This document shows, in pieces, positions 42,562 to 51,614 of a stretch of DNA of 64,000 nt (position 1 is the first letter of the stretch; each line of letters starts with the position of its first letter). The translations under genes and the position numbers were made by a program. The notes below the pieces were generated by a model. It had not been told where the DNA came from and ran no database searches. It was given only the letters and a program-made list of their open reading frames with translations. Source of the DNA: Nonomuraea solani (GTDB taxonomy: Bacteria > Actinomycetota > Actinomycetes > Streptosporangiales > Streptosporangiaceae); NCBI RefSeq assembly GCF_900108335.1, contig NZ_FNVT01000001.1, positions 922,977 to 986,976 on the forward strand, written 5' to 3'.

Positions 42562-43509
42562 TCAGGCCACGGTGACGTCGAGGAAGATCGGTTTCTTGGC
42601 GGCGAGGAGCGGGGAGCCGTCCTCGTCGGTCATCTTCCAGAAGATCTTGCACCGGCCGGGCTTGTCCGAGGCGCGTACGCGTACCGTGATGTCGACCGTC
42701 TCACCGGGCAGGACCGGGCCGATGCCGACCCGCTTGGGAGCCTTGCACGGCGTGTCGTTCATGCGGGTGAGGTAGCGCCCCTGCCACGGGACGTTGCCGG
42801 CGTTGCGGATGCGCCAGACCTTGTCGAACTCCGCGCCCTTCTTGACCACACTGCCGTCCGGGAAGGTCACGTCGCCCTCGAAGGCGGAGTCGTCCCGGGG
42901 GGCGGAGGGCTGGGCCGGGGTGGGCTGGTTGGTGGGGGTGCTCTTCGCGTTCTCCATGACGAGGGGCATCACCCAGCCGAGCAGGACGGCGGCCAGGCCG
43001 GCCACGCCGGTGACCGCGGCCAGCAGGGTCAGTCTCCTGCCGGACGAACCGGTGGGTGAGCCGGTGGTCGGGCCGGTGGTCGTGTCAGCGGACGGGTTGG
43101 ACGGGTCCGACGGGCGGGTGGGTGGTTCGGGGGTCTGGCCGGCGGTTTCGGGCATGCCCGCCTCGTTCTCGGTGGCCGCGGCCTGCTCCCAGTATGCCCG
43201 CCACTCCCGCCTGACCTCGTCGGCATCGCGGCCCAGCCGATCGACGGCCAGGACGCGTACGAACTCCCACGTCGTCTCCCAGCTCGGCAGCGCGCTGCCC
43301 CGGGCCGCGGCGGCCAGCGACGACTTCGAGGCCGCCGCCCCCATCCGGGAGGCCATGTCCGCGAACGACGGATCGCCCGCCTGCGCCTTCAGCTCCCAGA
43401 GACGGTGGGCGAACAGCGCGACGGGTCCGGACTCGGGATTCGGGCGGATCGGCTTGCGCCCCCGCCGCGACCCCAGCCCTTCGTCCTGTGATTCGGACGA
43501 CTCCGCCAT
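42562..43509 (-). CDS. Membrane-anchored NBR1-Ig-like domain protein with N-terminal helix-turn-helix-like region
   Basis: 315 aa. Residues 28-100 (ALFAHRLWELKAQAGDPSFA, then MGAAASKSSLAAAARGSALPSWETTWEFV) resemble the XRE-like domain found at the start of many actinomycete signalling proteins. A Pro/Thr-rich linker (about 125-155) precedes one membrane helix (LTLLAAVTGVAGLAAVLLGWVM). Outside lies an NBR1-like Ig fold: FPDGSVVKKGAEFDKVWRIRN, GNVPWQGRYL, PGETVDITVRVRA, and GRCKIFWKMTDEDG. Topology suggests a sensor or cell-envelope protein. Confidence 0.82.
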   Translation of the reverse strand: MAESSESQDEGLGSRRGRKPIRPNPESGPVALFAHRLWELKAQAGDPSFADMASRMGAAASKSSLAAAARGSALPSWETTWEFVRVLAVDRLGRDADEVRREWRAYWEQAAATENEAGMPETAGQTPEPPTRPSDPSNPSADTTTGPTTGSPTGSSGRRLTLLAAVTGVAGLAAVLLGWVMPLVMENAKSTPTNQPTPAQPSAPRDDSAFEGDVTFPDGSVVKKGAEFDKVWRIRNAGNVPWQGRYLTRMNDTPCKAPKRVGIGPVLPGETVDITVRVRASDKPGRCKIFWKMTDEDGSPLLAAKKPIFLDVTVA

Positions 43510-43937
43510 CCCACCCCTGCTCCGGTCGATCGCATGCGTACGGCTCTCTCGTCGTACGCATCGAGACCAAGGAGGCTATCAAAGCCGAGGCGCCCGGACC
43601 GGCCGAGCGGGTGAGCAGGAGGTGCCGCCCGGCCGGGGCCCCCGTGGGTGGTGGGGCATGAGGGAGGTCAGCGGATGACGTCGAGTGCCCGGAGTCGCCG
43701 CGCCGGGAGGGGGATCGCCGGGGCGGGGGTGGCCGCCGCGGAAGCCGCCTTCGTGCGCATTCTCATGAGTGCCCTCCCGTGTTTCTGGCAATACTTTCGC
43801 GGGCGGCTCCCCGCCGATCCAAGAGTTTTATGTCCGAGCATTGTCCAAAGGTCCTTTGGACAATTCGGTACGCAGGTCGGAGGGCGGGTCGCTCGAACCG
43901 ATCCGCCCAGGTCGCCCGATGATCTATATTCGGGCAT
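43510..43937. promoter_or_regulatory. 428-base non-coding interval with two palindromes
   Basis: No gene is supported. ATGCGTACG (43534-43542) and CGTACGCAT (43553-43561) form an inverted repeat just upstream of the NBR1-like gene. A near-perfect 25-bp palindrome occupies 43840-43864: ATTGTCCAAAGG, central T, CCTTTGGACAAT. TTGTCC-like boxes recur around it (43831-43836, and GGACAA at the methyltransferase start). This is probably the operator of the DUF574 gene at 43938. Confidence 0.65.
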
Positions 43938-44720
43938 ATGTCGGACAATCCGGAGATTGATAGGAAAGTCCCGAACGTAGCCCGGATCTACAACTACTTC
44001 CTCGGGGGCAGGGACAATTTCGCCGCCGATCGCACGGCCGCCGAGAGTGTGCTCTCGATGGCGCCCGAGGTCCGTGCCGCGGCCTTGGAGAACCGGGAGT
44101 TCCTCGTCCGCGCCGTCGACCATGTGGCCAGGGCGGCGGGGGTCCGGCAGTTCGTGGACATCGGCGCCGGGATCCCCGCCCGGCGTCCCGTTCACCAGGT
44201 CGCGCAGCGGGTCGATCCGGCGGCCAGGGTCGCGTACGTGGACAACGACCCCGTCGTGCTCGCCCACGCGCGCGCCCTGCTCGGCCGGGGCCGCGGCACC
44301 ACGGTCGTTCAGGGGGACGTGCGGTGCCCGGAGGCGATCCTGGCCGCCCCGGGGCTGGCCGGGCTGCTCGACCTCAGCCGGCCGGTGGCGGTGGTCCTGA
44401 TCGCGGTCCTGCACTTCGTCCCCGACTCCGATGACCCGGCCGGGATCGTGCGGCGGCTGCTCGATCGGCTGCCGTCGGGCAGCCACGTGGTGATCACGCA
44501 TCTGTCCGACGGGGGCGTGCCCGGCGACCCGCGCATCGCCCGGGTCCGTCAGGTGTACGGCGGCCGGCTGTTCTTCCGCTCGCGCGCGGCCATCGGGGCC
44601 CTGTTCGACGGGCTGGAGCTGGTGGAGCCGGGACTGGTCGGGGTGGCGGACTGGCGCAGGTCCTGGTCAGGTGCGCAGGGCACCTCATGGTGGCTGGCCG
44701 GGGTGGCACGCAAGCCCTGA
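43938..44720 (+). CDS. SAM-dependent methyltransferase, DUF574 type
   Basis: 260 aa from ATG at 43938. VARIYNYFLGGRDNFAADRT near residue 14 is the diagnostic N-terminal block of this actinobacteria-expanded family. FVDIGAGIPARRPVHQVAQR and VAYVDNDPVVLAHARALL give the SAM-binding loop and acidic residue. VLIAVLHFVPDSDDPAGIV follows. Substrates are unknown for nearly all members. Probably controlled by the 25-bp palindrome 73 bases upstream. Confidence 0.9.
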   Translation: MSDNPEIDRKVPNVARIYNYFLGGRDNFAADRTAAESVLSMAPEVRAAALENREFLVRAVDHVARAAGVRQFVDIGAGIPARRPVHQVAQRVDPAARVAYVDNDPVVLAHARALLGRGRGTTVVQGDVRCPEAILAAPGLAGLLDLSRPVAVVLIAVLHFVPDSDDPAGIVRRLLDRLPSGSHVVITHLSDGGVPGDPRIARVRQVYGGRLFFRSRAAIGALFDGLELVEPGLVGVADWRRSWSGAQGTSWWLAGVARKP

Positions 44721-44721
44721 G

Positions 44722-44753
44722 CCGGCCGGTCGCGTACGTCGCGGACCGGCCGG
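44722..44753. terminator. Hairpin between convergent methyltransferase and MatC-like genes
   Basis: CCGGCCGGTC (44722-44731) pairs with GACCGGCCGG (44744-44753). The stem can extend inward with one bulged G. It lies immediately after the stop at 44720, before the convergent stop at 44762. Confidence 0.75.
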
Positions 44754-44761
44754 TCCGGGTC

Positions 44762-46096
44762 TCAGCCCAGCCAGCCAGGGACCACCAGGACGGCCCACGC
44801 CGCCAGCGGCCCGACCACGACGATCACGCCGCCGTACGCCAGGAGTTTGCGGTAGAAGTCGTCGCGCTCCATGCCCCTGACGTTGGCCACGAGCAGCGCC
44901 CCCGTCGTGGAGAACGGGCTGACGTCCACGATCGCCGACGACACCGACAGCGCCGCGATCATCGCGATCGGCCCGAGGCTGCCCTGCGACAGCAGCGGTA
45001 CGGCCAGCGGCACCAGCGCCCCCAGGATGCCCACGGTCGAGGCGAAGGCCGACACGACGCCGCCCACGTAGCAGATCAGCAGCGCCACCAGCAGCGGGAT
45101 GCCGATCGCGGCCACGGCCGAGCCCACGTAGTCGACGGTGCCGATCTCCTGCAGCACGCCCACGTACGTGACGACGCCGCAGATCAGCAGCACGGTCGGC
45201 CAGGCCACCTTCTCCACGGCGCCCTTGTTCGTCTTGGGGGAGGTGAGGGAGAGGATGACGGCCACGGTGACGGCGGTGAGACCGACGTCGAGCTTGAACA
45301 CCAGCACGGCCAGGCAGAGGCCGACGATCCCGGCGAGCGTCAGGCCCTGGTGCGGGGTGAGCCGCAACGTGGTGTCACGGGCCACCGTGGTCCCGACCCC
45401 GCCGCCACCGCCGCCATCGACCCCGCCGCCGGCCGTCTCGCCGCCCGAGGGCTCCACGTCGTCGGCGGGGGCGGTTTCGATGCGGCCGCGCCGTACCAGG
45501 TCGCGGCCGCCGAAGACGAAGTAGACGGCCACGGCCGCGGCGGCGTTGAACGCGAAGCTCGACAGGAACAGCACCAGGTTGTTGCCGGGCAGGTTCGCGT
45601 CCTTGGTGACGCCGTTCACGATGCCGCCCAGCACGCTGATCGGTGAGAACGCGCCCGCCTGCGTCCCGTGCGCCACCATGAGCCCGATCAGCATCGGATG
45701 GATCCGGTAGTCGGCCGCGAACCCGAACGCGATGGGCGCCAGGATCGCCGCCACCGCCGGCGCCGGGGCGCCCACCGCCGTCAGCAGCGCCGAGATGACG
45801 AACACCACCGGCGGGATGGCCGCCAGCCGGCCCCGTACGAGATGGACGGCGGCCCGTACGAGCCAGTCGACCGTGCCGTTGTTGGTCGCGATCGCGAACA
45901 GCAGCGTCACCCCGACGAGGATCACGAACAGGCTGCCGGGGAACGCGTCCAGGATGGCGTCGGTCTCCATGTTCGCGGCCAGCGTGCCGACCAGGAAGGC
46001 GCCGACGAGGGCCAGCGCCCCCAGGTTCACGGGGAAGAGGGTGGCGATGACGAACATGACGATGAGGGCGAGAATGGACAGGAGCTCTGCGGACAC
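44762..46096 (-). CDS. MatC-like / SLC13-type anion (dicarboxylate) transporter
   Basis: 444 aa from GTG at 46096 with GGAG upstream. Begins SAELLSILALIVMFVIATLF, followed by FPVNLGALALVGAFLVGTLA, the MatC N-terminal pattern. About 11-12 membrane segments; the midpoint is a Gly-rich loop (GGGVDGGGGGGVGTT). TAVGAPAPAVAAILAP and VSSAIVDVSPFSTTGALLVA are the paired re-entrant-like Ser/Pro blocks of the family. Likely imports malonate, glycolate-related or other dicarboxylates for the oxidase encoded next. Co-directional with it, gap 38 bases. Confidence 0.85.
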   Translation of the reverse strand: MSAELLSILALIVMFVIATLFPVNLGALALVGAFLVGTLAANMETDAILDAFPGSLFVILVGVTLLFAIATNNGTVDWLVRAAVHLVRGRLAAIPPVVFVISALLTAVGAPAPAVAAILAPIAFGFAADYRIHPMLIGLMVAHGTQAGAFSPISVLGGIVNGVTKDANLPGNNLVLFLSSFAFNAAAAVAVYFVFGGRDLVRRGRIETAPADDVEPSGGETAGGGVDGGGGGGVGTTVARDTTLRLTPHQGLTLAGIVGLCLAVLVFKLDVGLTAVTVAVILSLTSPKTNKGAVEKVAWPTVLLICGVVTYVGVLQEIGTVDYVGSAVAAIGIPLLVALLICYVGGVVSAFASTVGILGALVPLAVPLLSQGSLGPIAMIAALSVSSAIVDVSPFSTTGALLVANVRGMERDDFYRKLLAYGGVIVVVGPLAAWAVLVVPGWLG

Positions 46097-46134
46097 TGCG
46101 TACTCCGATCTCCCCCCGAACCGATTCCGGACGT

Positions 46135-48978
46135 TTATGGCAGGACGGCCGCCTCGAAGACGAGCTCGACCGGGTGGCGGGCGGTACGTCCCGCCCCGTG
46201 GGCGATCTGCTGGCGGCATGAGACCCCCGTGGCCGCGAGCAGGGTGTCGGGTGAGGACGCGGCGATCGCCGGGAAGAGCCGGAGGCCGCCGATCTTCATG
46301 GACAGGTCGTAGTGCTCGGACTCGAAACCGAACGATCCGGCCATACCGCAGCAGCCGGCGTCGACCTCTGTCACCTCCGCTCCCGGGATTCTGTTCAGCA
46401 GCGCCCGCGTGGCCGCGGTGCCGGTGACGGCCTTCTCATGGCAGTGGCCGTGCAGGAGGATCTCGCGCCCGCTCAGCGCGTCGCCGAGCACCAGCGAGCC
46501 GTCGTCGATCGCCTCGGTCAGCACTTCGGGTACGAGCCGCGCGCGAGCCGCCACCGCCGCCACCCGCGGGTCGCCCGGGAGCAGGGCGGCGTACTCGTCC
46601 TTCAGCGTGAGCAGGCAGGACGGCTCCAGGCCGACGATCGGCGCGTCGGACGCGGCCAGGCGGCCGACCATCTCCGCCGCCATCGTGCGCGCCCGGTCGA
46701 GCAGGCCCTTGGAGATGCTGGAACGGCCGCAGCAGCCCTCGGCCGCCAGGCGCACCCGATGGCCCGCGCGCTCCAGCAGCTCGATGGCCGCCCGCCCGAT
46801 GGCCGGCTCGCTGAAGGTGGTGAAGGAGTCCGCCAGCAGGATGATCTCCTTGCCGGTGGCCGCCGGGCGGCGGGCGTGCCAGCGGAGCAGGTTGTCGCGG
46901 TGGAAGCGGGGGAGCGGCCGGCGCCGGCTCAGGCCGAGGGGGCCGCGGGCGAGGCCGGCCAGCCGGTTGGACAGCGGCGCGGTGGCCGAGCCCAGCCGGT
47001 TCAGCGTCCTGATCGCGCCGAAGAGCTTCGAGCGCAGCGGTACGCCGTGCGTCTGCTGATACTGGTGCAGGAACTCGCTCTTCAGCGATGCCATGTCCAC
47101 CCCGAGCGGACACTCCGACTGGCACGCCTTGCACTCCAGGCAGAGGTCCAGGATGCCGTGCAGCCGCTCGTCGCCCAGCGCCTGCCGGGGATCGGGTGAC
47201 GACAGGGCCAGGACCAGGGCGTTGGCCCGGCCCCGGGTGGAGTGCTCCTCCTCGCGGGTGGCCATGTAGGAGGGGCACATGACGCCCGAGTCGTCCTTGC
47301 GGCAGACGCCGACGTTCATGCACCGGTCGGCCGCGGCGTGCATGCCGCCCGCGAAGCTCAGCGTGGTGGCCAGCGGGCGCGGCTCGGGCGCGGCCGGGTC
47401 GCGCAGGTGGTCGGTCATCGGCGGCGCGTCCACGATCTTGCCGGGGTTGAGCAGCCCACGCGGGTCGAAGACGCGCTTGACCTGCCGCATCGCCTCGTAG
47501 ATCTCGTCACCGAACAGCCGCCGGTTGAACTCCGAGCGCGCCAGCCCGTCGCCGTGCTCGCTGGAGTTCACGCCGCCGTGCCGGGCGGCCAGTTCGGCGA
47601 TCTCCTCGGCGACCGCGCGCATCGTGCCGATCCCGCCGGGCGCGCGCAGGTCCACGAAGGGGCGGATGTGCAGGCAGCCGACCGAGCAGTGGCCGTAGAA
47701 GCCGGCCCGCAGCCCGTGCCGGTCGAGGATGCCCGCGAACTCCTCGACGTACGGCAGCAACCGCTCCGGCGGCACGGCCGTGTCCTCCACGAACGCCAGC
47801 GGCCGGCGGCTGCCCACGCTGGAGGCCATCAGCAGGCCGAGTCCCGCCTTGCGCACCTTGAGCACGGCCGTCTGCTGCTCGGCGGTGACGGCCCTGAGCG
47901 TGTGGTAGCCGTGGCCGTTCGCCTTCCAGGTGGCGGCCAGTTTGTCCACCCGGTCGGCCACTTCGGAGGGCTCGTCGCCGAAGAACTCGACGAACAGCAG
48001 TGCCTCCGGGTCGCCCTCCAGGATGTCGCCGAGCCTGGCGTAGTCCACGCGCTGCCTGGACAGGTCGAGGATGGCCTTGTCGAGCAGCTCGACCGAGGCG
48101 GCGCCGAAACCGAGGGCGTCGGCGGTGGCGGCGATGGCGGCCGGGGTGGAGGTGAAGTGGCCGACGGCGATGGCCTTAGCCCGCGGCCGGTCCACCAGCC
48201 TGACCGTGGCCTCGGTGACGACGGCCAGCGTGCCCTCGGACCCGACGATCAGCTTGGTCAGATCGAGCCCGCCGCCCGCCGTAGAGCCGCCCGCCGTGAA
48301 GCCGTTCGCCGTAGAGTCGTCCGCCGTAAAGCCGTTCGCCGTGAAGCCGCCCGCGGCGGCGTCCAGGCGGTAGCCGCCCGAGTGGCGCCAGAAGCGCGGG
48401 AAGCCCGACAGGTCCACGCCGCGCAGAATCTCGCCGATCTGGGAGGTCAGGTGGGGGTCGGTGGCCAGGTCGGGTGTGGTGGCGTCGGCGAGCACCACCC
48501 GCAGGGCCTCCACGTGGTCGATCGTGGAGCCGTACAGGACGGAATGGCTGCCGGCCGAGTTGTTGCCGATCATCCCCCCGATGGTGGCCCGGTTGCTGGT
48601 CGAGGTGTCCGGCCCGAACATCAGCCCGTGCTTGCGGGCCGCCCGGTTGAGCTGGTCCTGGACCACGCCCGGCTGCACCACGGCGGTCCTGCCGTCGATC
48701 TCCAGGATCCGGTTCATGTGCCGGGAGAAGTCCACGATCACGGCCGCGCCCACCGTCTGACCGGCCAGGCTGGTGCCCGCGCCGCGCGGCAGCACCGGCA
48801 CGCCCAGCTCACCGCAGGCCGCCACCAGCGCCTGGACGTCGTCGGCGTGCCGGGGGAAGGCGACGGCGAGCGGTTCGATGGCGTACATGCTGGCGTCGGA
48901 GGAGTAGAGGTGCCGGGTGTAGGGGTCGTCCCTGACGTCGCCGGCGAGCAGGGCCGCCAGCGTCCTGGCCACGCTCAT
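46135..48978 (-). CDS. Fused FAD-linked oxidase / Fe-S / CCG-domain protein (D-2-hydroxy-acid dehydrogenase, GlcD-GlcF type)
   Basis: 947 aa from ATG at 48978. FAD domain: LPRGAGTSLAGQTVG near 65 and GPDTSTSNRATIGGMIGNNS near 122. The FAD-oxidase C-terminal domain runs to about 515 (GVNSSEHGDGLARSEFN). Two 4Fe-4S sites: C553, C559, C568 and CLECKACQSECP with C613, C616, C619, C623. Two CCG domains: EGCCGRSSISKG near 749 and DAGCCGMAGSFG near 883. This combines GlcD and GlcF functions, oxidising D-lactate, glycolate or another 2-hydroxy acid and passing electrons to the membrane. An in-frame 15-base repeat lies at 48277-48351. Confidence 0.93.
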   Translation of the reverse strand: MSVARTLAALLAGDVRDDPYTRHLYSSDASMYAIEPLAVAFPRHADDVQALVAACGELGVPVLPRGAGTSLAGQTVGAAVIVDFSRHMNRILEIDGRTAVVQPGVVQDQLNRAARKHGLMFGPDTSTSNRATIGGMIGNNSAGSHSVLYGSTIDHVEALRVVLADATTPDLATDPHLTSQIGEILRGVDLSGFPRFWRHSGGYRLDAAAGGFTANGFTADDSTANGFTAGGSTAGGGLDLTKLIVGSEGTLAVVTEATVRLVDRPRAKAIAVGHFTSTPAAIAATADALGFGAASVELLDKAILDLSRQRVDYARLGDILEGDPEALLFVEFFGDEPSEVADRVDKLAATWKANGHGYHTLRAVTAEQQTAVLKVRKAGLGLLMASSVGSRRPLAFVEDTAVPPERLLPYVEEFAGILDRHGLRAGFYGHCSVGCLHIRPFVDLRAPGGIGTMRAVAEEIAELAARHGGVNSSEHGDGLARSEFNRRLFGDEIYEAMRQVKRVFDPRGLLNPGKIVDAPPMTDHLRDPAAPEPRPLATTLSFAGGMHAAADRCMNVGVCRKDDSGVMCPSYMATREEEHSTRGRANALVLALSSPDPRQALGDERLHGILDLCLECKACQSECPLGVDMASLKSEFLHQYQQTHGVPLRSKLFGAIRTLNRLGSATAPLSNRLAGLARGPLGLSRRRPLPRFHRDNLLRWHARRPAATGKEIILLADSFTTFSEPAIGRAAIELLERAGHRVRLAAEGCCGRSSISKGLLDRARTMAAEMVGRLAASDAPIVGLEPSCLLTLKDEYAALLPGDPRVAAVAARARLVPEVLTEAIDDGSLVLGDALSGREILLHGHCHEKAVTGTAATRALLNRIPGAEVTEVDAGCCGMAGSFGFESEHYDLSMKIGGLRLFPAIAASSPDTLLAATGVSCRQQIAHGAGRTARHPVELVFEAAVLP
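48277..48351 (-). repeat. Five in-frame 15-bp repeats inside the FAD domain
   Basis: Units at 48277, 48292, 48307, 48322 and 48337, each 15 bases (cgccgt + variable), encode FTANG, FTADD, STANG, FTAGG, STAGG at residues about 212-236. The segment is Gly/Thr/Ser/Asn-rich and probably a surface loop between FAD-domain elements. Confidence 0.8.
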
Positions 48979-50114
48979 TCCGCGCTCTCCAGGTACGCGA
49001 GCGCCGCCCGTGTCCCGCCTTCCTTGATCGGCACCCCGGAGGCGGAGAGCCCCATCTCGACCCCGCTCAGCGTGCCCGCCAGCATCAGGTCGTTGAAGTG
49101 CCCCAAATGCCCGATCCGGAAGACGCGCCCGGCGAGCCGCCCGAGCCCGGTGCCGAGTGACATGTCGTAGCGCTCCAGGATGAGCCGCCGGACCGCGTCG
49201 GCGTCGTGGCCGTCCGGCATCAGTACCGCCGTGAGCGCGCTGGAGTGCTCCCGGTCGTCGGCGCAGAGCACTTCGAGCCCCCACCCGCGCACCGCCCGCC
49301 GGGTCGCCTCGGCGTGCCGGTCGTGCCGGGCGAAGACCGCGTCCAGGCCCTCCTCGGCCAGCATGATGAGCGCTTCGCGCAGGCCGTACAGGAGGTTGGT
49401 CGGCGGTGTGTACGGGAAGAAGCCCTGCCGGTTGGCCGCGATGATCGGCTCCCAGTCCCAGTACGAGCGTGGCAGCCGCCCCCGGTGCGCCAGCGCCTTC
49501 GCGCTGACCGCGTTGAACCCGATGCCGGGCGGCAGCATGAGCCCCTTCTGCGAGCACCCGACGGTCACGTCCACGCCCCACTCGTCGTGGCGGTAGTCGA
49601 TCGAGCCCAGCGACGAGATCGTGTCCACCAGCAGCAGCGCCGGATGCCCGGCCCGGTCGATGGCCGCGCGGATCTCCGGGATGCGGCTGCGCACCCCGGT
49701 CGAGGTCTCGTTGTGCACCACCATGACGGCGGCCACGTCGGGCGTGAGCCGCCCGGCCAGCGCGTCAGGGTCGGCGCCGTGCCGCCAGTCGCCCGGGACC
49801 ACGTCCACGACGAGTCCGAGCCGGGCCGCCATCTCGCACCACAGCGAGGAGAAGTGCCCGGTCTCGAACGCCACCACCTTGTCGCCCGGCGACAGCGTGT
49901 TGACCAGCGCCGCCTCCCAGGCTCCCGTCCCCGACGACGGGTAGACGACCACGTGCGAGCCGGTCTGGAAGACCGCCTGAAGCCGTTCGAGCAGCTCGGT
50001 CGCGAGCGCGGCGAACGCCGGGCCCCGATGGTCGATCGTCGGCTGGGCGATGGCGCGCAGCACGCGGTCCGGAACGTTGGTCGGCCCGGGAATCTGCAGG
50101 AAGTGCCGGCCCAC
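48975..50114 (-). CDS. Class V aminotransferase, alanine/serine-glyoxylate type
   Basis: 379 aa from GTG at 50114, overlapping the oxidase start as ATGA. LQIPGPTNVPDRVLRAIAQP is the family opening; YPSSGTGAWEAALVNTLSPG binds the cofactor phosphate. LLVDTISSLGSIDY carries the PLP-contacting Asp, and GCSQKGLMLPPGIG the Schiff-base Lys. Likely transaminates glyoxylate (from glycolate oxidation by the neighbour) with Ser or Ala. First gene of the leftward operon and divergent from an IclR regulator. Confidence 0.92.
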   Translation of the reverse strand: MGRHFLQIPGPTNVPDRVLRAIAQPTIDHRGPAFAALATELLERLQAVFQTGSHVVVYPSSGTGAWEAALVNTLSPGDKVVAFETGHFSSLWCEMAARLGLVVDVVPGDWRHGADPDALAGRLTPDVAAVMVVHNETSTGVRSRIPEIRAAIDRAGHPALLLVDTISSLGSIDYRHDEWGVDVTVGCSQKGLMLPPGIGFNAVSAKALAHRGRLPRSYWDWEPIIAANRQGFFPYTPPTNLLYGLREALIMLAEEGLDAVFARHDRHAEATRRAVRGWGLEVLCADDREHSSALTAVLMPDGHDADAVRRLILERYDMSLGTGLGRLAGRVFRIGHLGHFNDLMLAGTLSGVEMGLSASGVPIKEGGTRAALAYLESAE

Positions 50115-50202
50115 TGTCTTTCCACCTCCGTGCCATCACACGGCACGGCGTGCCGCTGTGCGGTTCATTAACATTAAAATCACCCCGCAGAGGAGTCAAT
50201 GC
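50115..50202. promoter_or_regulatory. Divergent promoter region with IclR-site candidate
   Basis: CGGCAC-GGC-GTGCCG (50141-50155) is a short inverted repeat between the aminotransferase and IclR starts, followed by an AT-rich TTCATTAACATTAAAA stretch (50162-50177) likely to hold a -10 region. AGAGGAG precedes the regulator ATG. Confidence 0.5.
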
Positions 50203-50913
50203 ATGCAGAACGTGATCAACGCCCTCCGCGTCCTCGAAGAGGTCGCCGCCCGCCAGCCCGTCGGGGTCGGCGAGGTGGCGCGCGGGCTCGGCCTGCCCAA
50301 GAGCACGGTGCAGCGCTCGCTCAAGACGCTGCACGAGGCCGGGTGGATCAGGCCCGCCGGGGGCGAGGTCACGCGCTGGCAGGTCACCAGCAAGGCGCTG
50401 CAGATCGCCCGGCGCACCGAGCTGGGCCTGCGCGACGCGGCCATGCCGGTCATGGAGGAGCTGCGCCAGCGCACCGGCGAGACGATCCACCTGATGGTGC
50501 CCGAGGGGGACGCCGTGGTGCTGATCGAGCGCCTGGAGACCGACAAGCCGCTGCGCATCGTGCTGCCGCTGGGCATCAGGCTGCCCCTGCACGCCTCGGC
50601 CAACGGCAAGGCCGTCCTGGCCCACCTGGGGGGCCTGCTTGAAGACCTCCCCGGCTACACCGACACCACGATCACCGACGCCGGAGCGCTGCGGGCCGAG
50701 CTGGAGGCCGTCCGGGCGCGCGGCTACGCCGACAACCGGGGCGAGTGGCGCTCCGACATCGCCGCCGTGGCCGCCGCCGTCCTGGGCCCCGACGGCCCGA
50801 TCGCCAGCCTCAGCGTCTCGACCCCGGCCAGCCGCATGCCGGAGGAGCTGCGCGCGGAGTACGGCAAGCTCGTCACCCAGGCGGCCAGGACGCTCACCGA
50901 TTCACTCGGCTGA
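50203..50913 (+). CDS. IclR-family transcriptional regulator
   Basis: 236 aa from ATG at 50203. Winged helix at 1-65: MQNVINALRVLEEVAARQPV, LPKSTVQRSLKTLHEAGWI. Effector domain from about 75: ETIHLMVPEGDAVVLIERLE, LPLHASANGKAVLAHL, and RGYADNRGEWRSDIAAVAAA. Divergent from the hydroxy-acid/aminotransferase/transporter operon, which it probably controls in response to glyoxylate or a related acid, as in allantoin or glycolate systems. Ends at a hairpin terminator. Confidence 0.92.
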   Translation: MQNVINALRVLEEVAARQPVGVGEVARGLGLPKSTVQRSLKTLHEAGWIRPAGGEVTRWQVTSKALQIARRTELGLRDAAMPVMEELRQRTGETIHLMVPEGDAVVLIERLETDKPLRIVLPLGIRLPLHASANGKAVLAHLGGLLEDLPGYTDTTITDAGALRAELEAVRARGYADNRGEWRSDIAAVAAAVLGPDGPIASLSVSTPASRMPEELRAEYGKLVTQAARTLTDSLG

Positions 50914-50934
50914 ACCGCATGGAGCGGCGAAATG

Positions 50935-50961
50935 GCCGTTCCTGACGACCGGGGGAACGGC
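50935..50961 (+). terminator. Terminator of the IclR gene
   Basis: GCCGTTCC (50935-50942) pairs with GGAACGGC (50954-50961), followed by GGGCC and TTTT. Located 22 bases after the stop at 50913. Confidence 0.75.
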
Positions 50962-51051
50962 GGGCCTTTTACATGACGGGCGAACGCTACTGTACCGATC
51001 CCAAGATCGCGCGCTCACCGGCCAAGGGCCGGCGGCACCTCGACCCCTGGG

Positions 51052-51516
51052 CTACGTGGCGGGCGGCAGCGAGGCGTAGTGGCCGAGCCGCTGCATGACC
51101 GGCACGTTCACCCGCATGGTCTTGCCCTGCTGGAACGTGAACGTCATCGGCACCGACCCGCCGCGCACCCCGCTGGCCGTGCCGATGGGCCGGCTGTCCG
51201 TGCCGACCGGCTGGTTGGGCGGCAGGGCGATGGGCCCGGCCAGTTGCACCGAGCCGCCGCCCTCGACGGTGACCCTTTCGAGCTGGACGGGCCGGCCGCC
51301 CTCGTTGAGCAGCACCCCGTACAGGGCCAGCCGCGGCGCGGGCGAGGCCGGGTCGGTGCCGCCCAGCAGGAAGACGTTGCGCAGGTGCAGGCCGCCGTCC
51401 ACGTCGGCGTTGGCCCCCTCGTTCTGGGGAAGCCGGTTGGCGTCGTCGAGTCCCGCCTGCGAACAGCCGGTGGCGGCCAGGGTGACGACGAGCATGGCGA
51501 AGACGATGGGACGCAT
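51052..51516 (-). CDS. Lipoprotein of the LpqE / PCu(A)C-like type
   Basis: 154 aa from ATG at 51516 behind GGAGGGGG; an in-frame GTG at 51540 overlaps the ribosome-binding site and is less likely. Lipoprotein signal PIVFAMLVVTLAATGCSQAG with Cys near residue 18. The rest is a single beta domain: HLRNVFLLGGTDP, LALYGVLLNEGGRPVQLERV, and GKTMRVNVPVMQRLGHY. This resembles the actinobacterial LpqE group, structurally near copper-chaperone PCu(A)C folds but without its His/Met site. Function unknown. Confidence 0.75.
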   Translation of the reverse strand: MRPIVFAMLVVTLAATGCSQAGLDDANRLPQNEGANADVDGGLHLRNVFLLGGTDPASPAPRLALYGVLLNEGGRPVQLERVTVEGGGSVQLAGPIALPPNQPVGTDSRPIGTASGVRGGSVPMTFTFQQGKTMRVNVPVMQRLGHYASLPPAT

Positions 51517-51614
51517 CGCGAGGCCCCCTCCTCTTGACACTGCGTTGCCGTCCCGCTACCCGGCGATCGAACCGGCGAACCTCGGCCGCCCCGAAATCAG
51601 GCCCGTGACCATCG

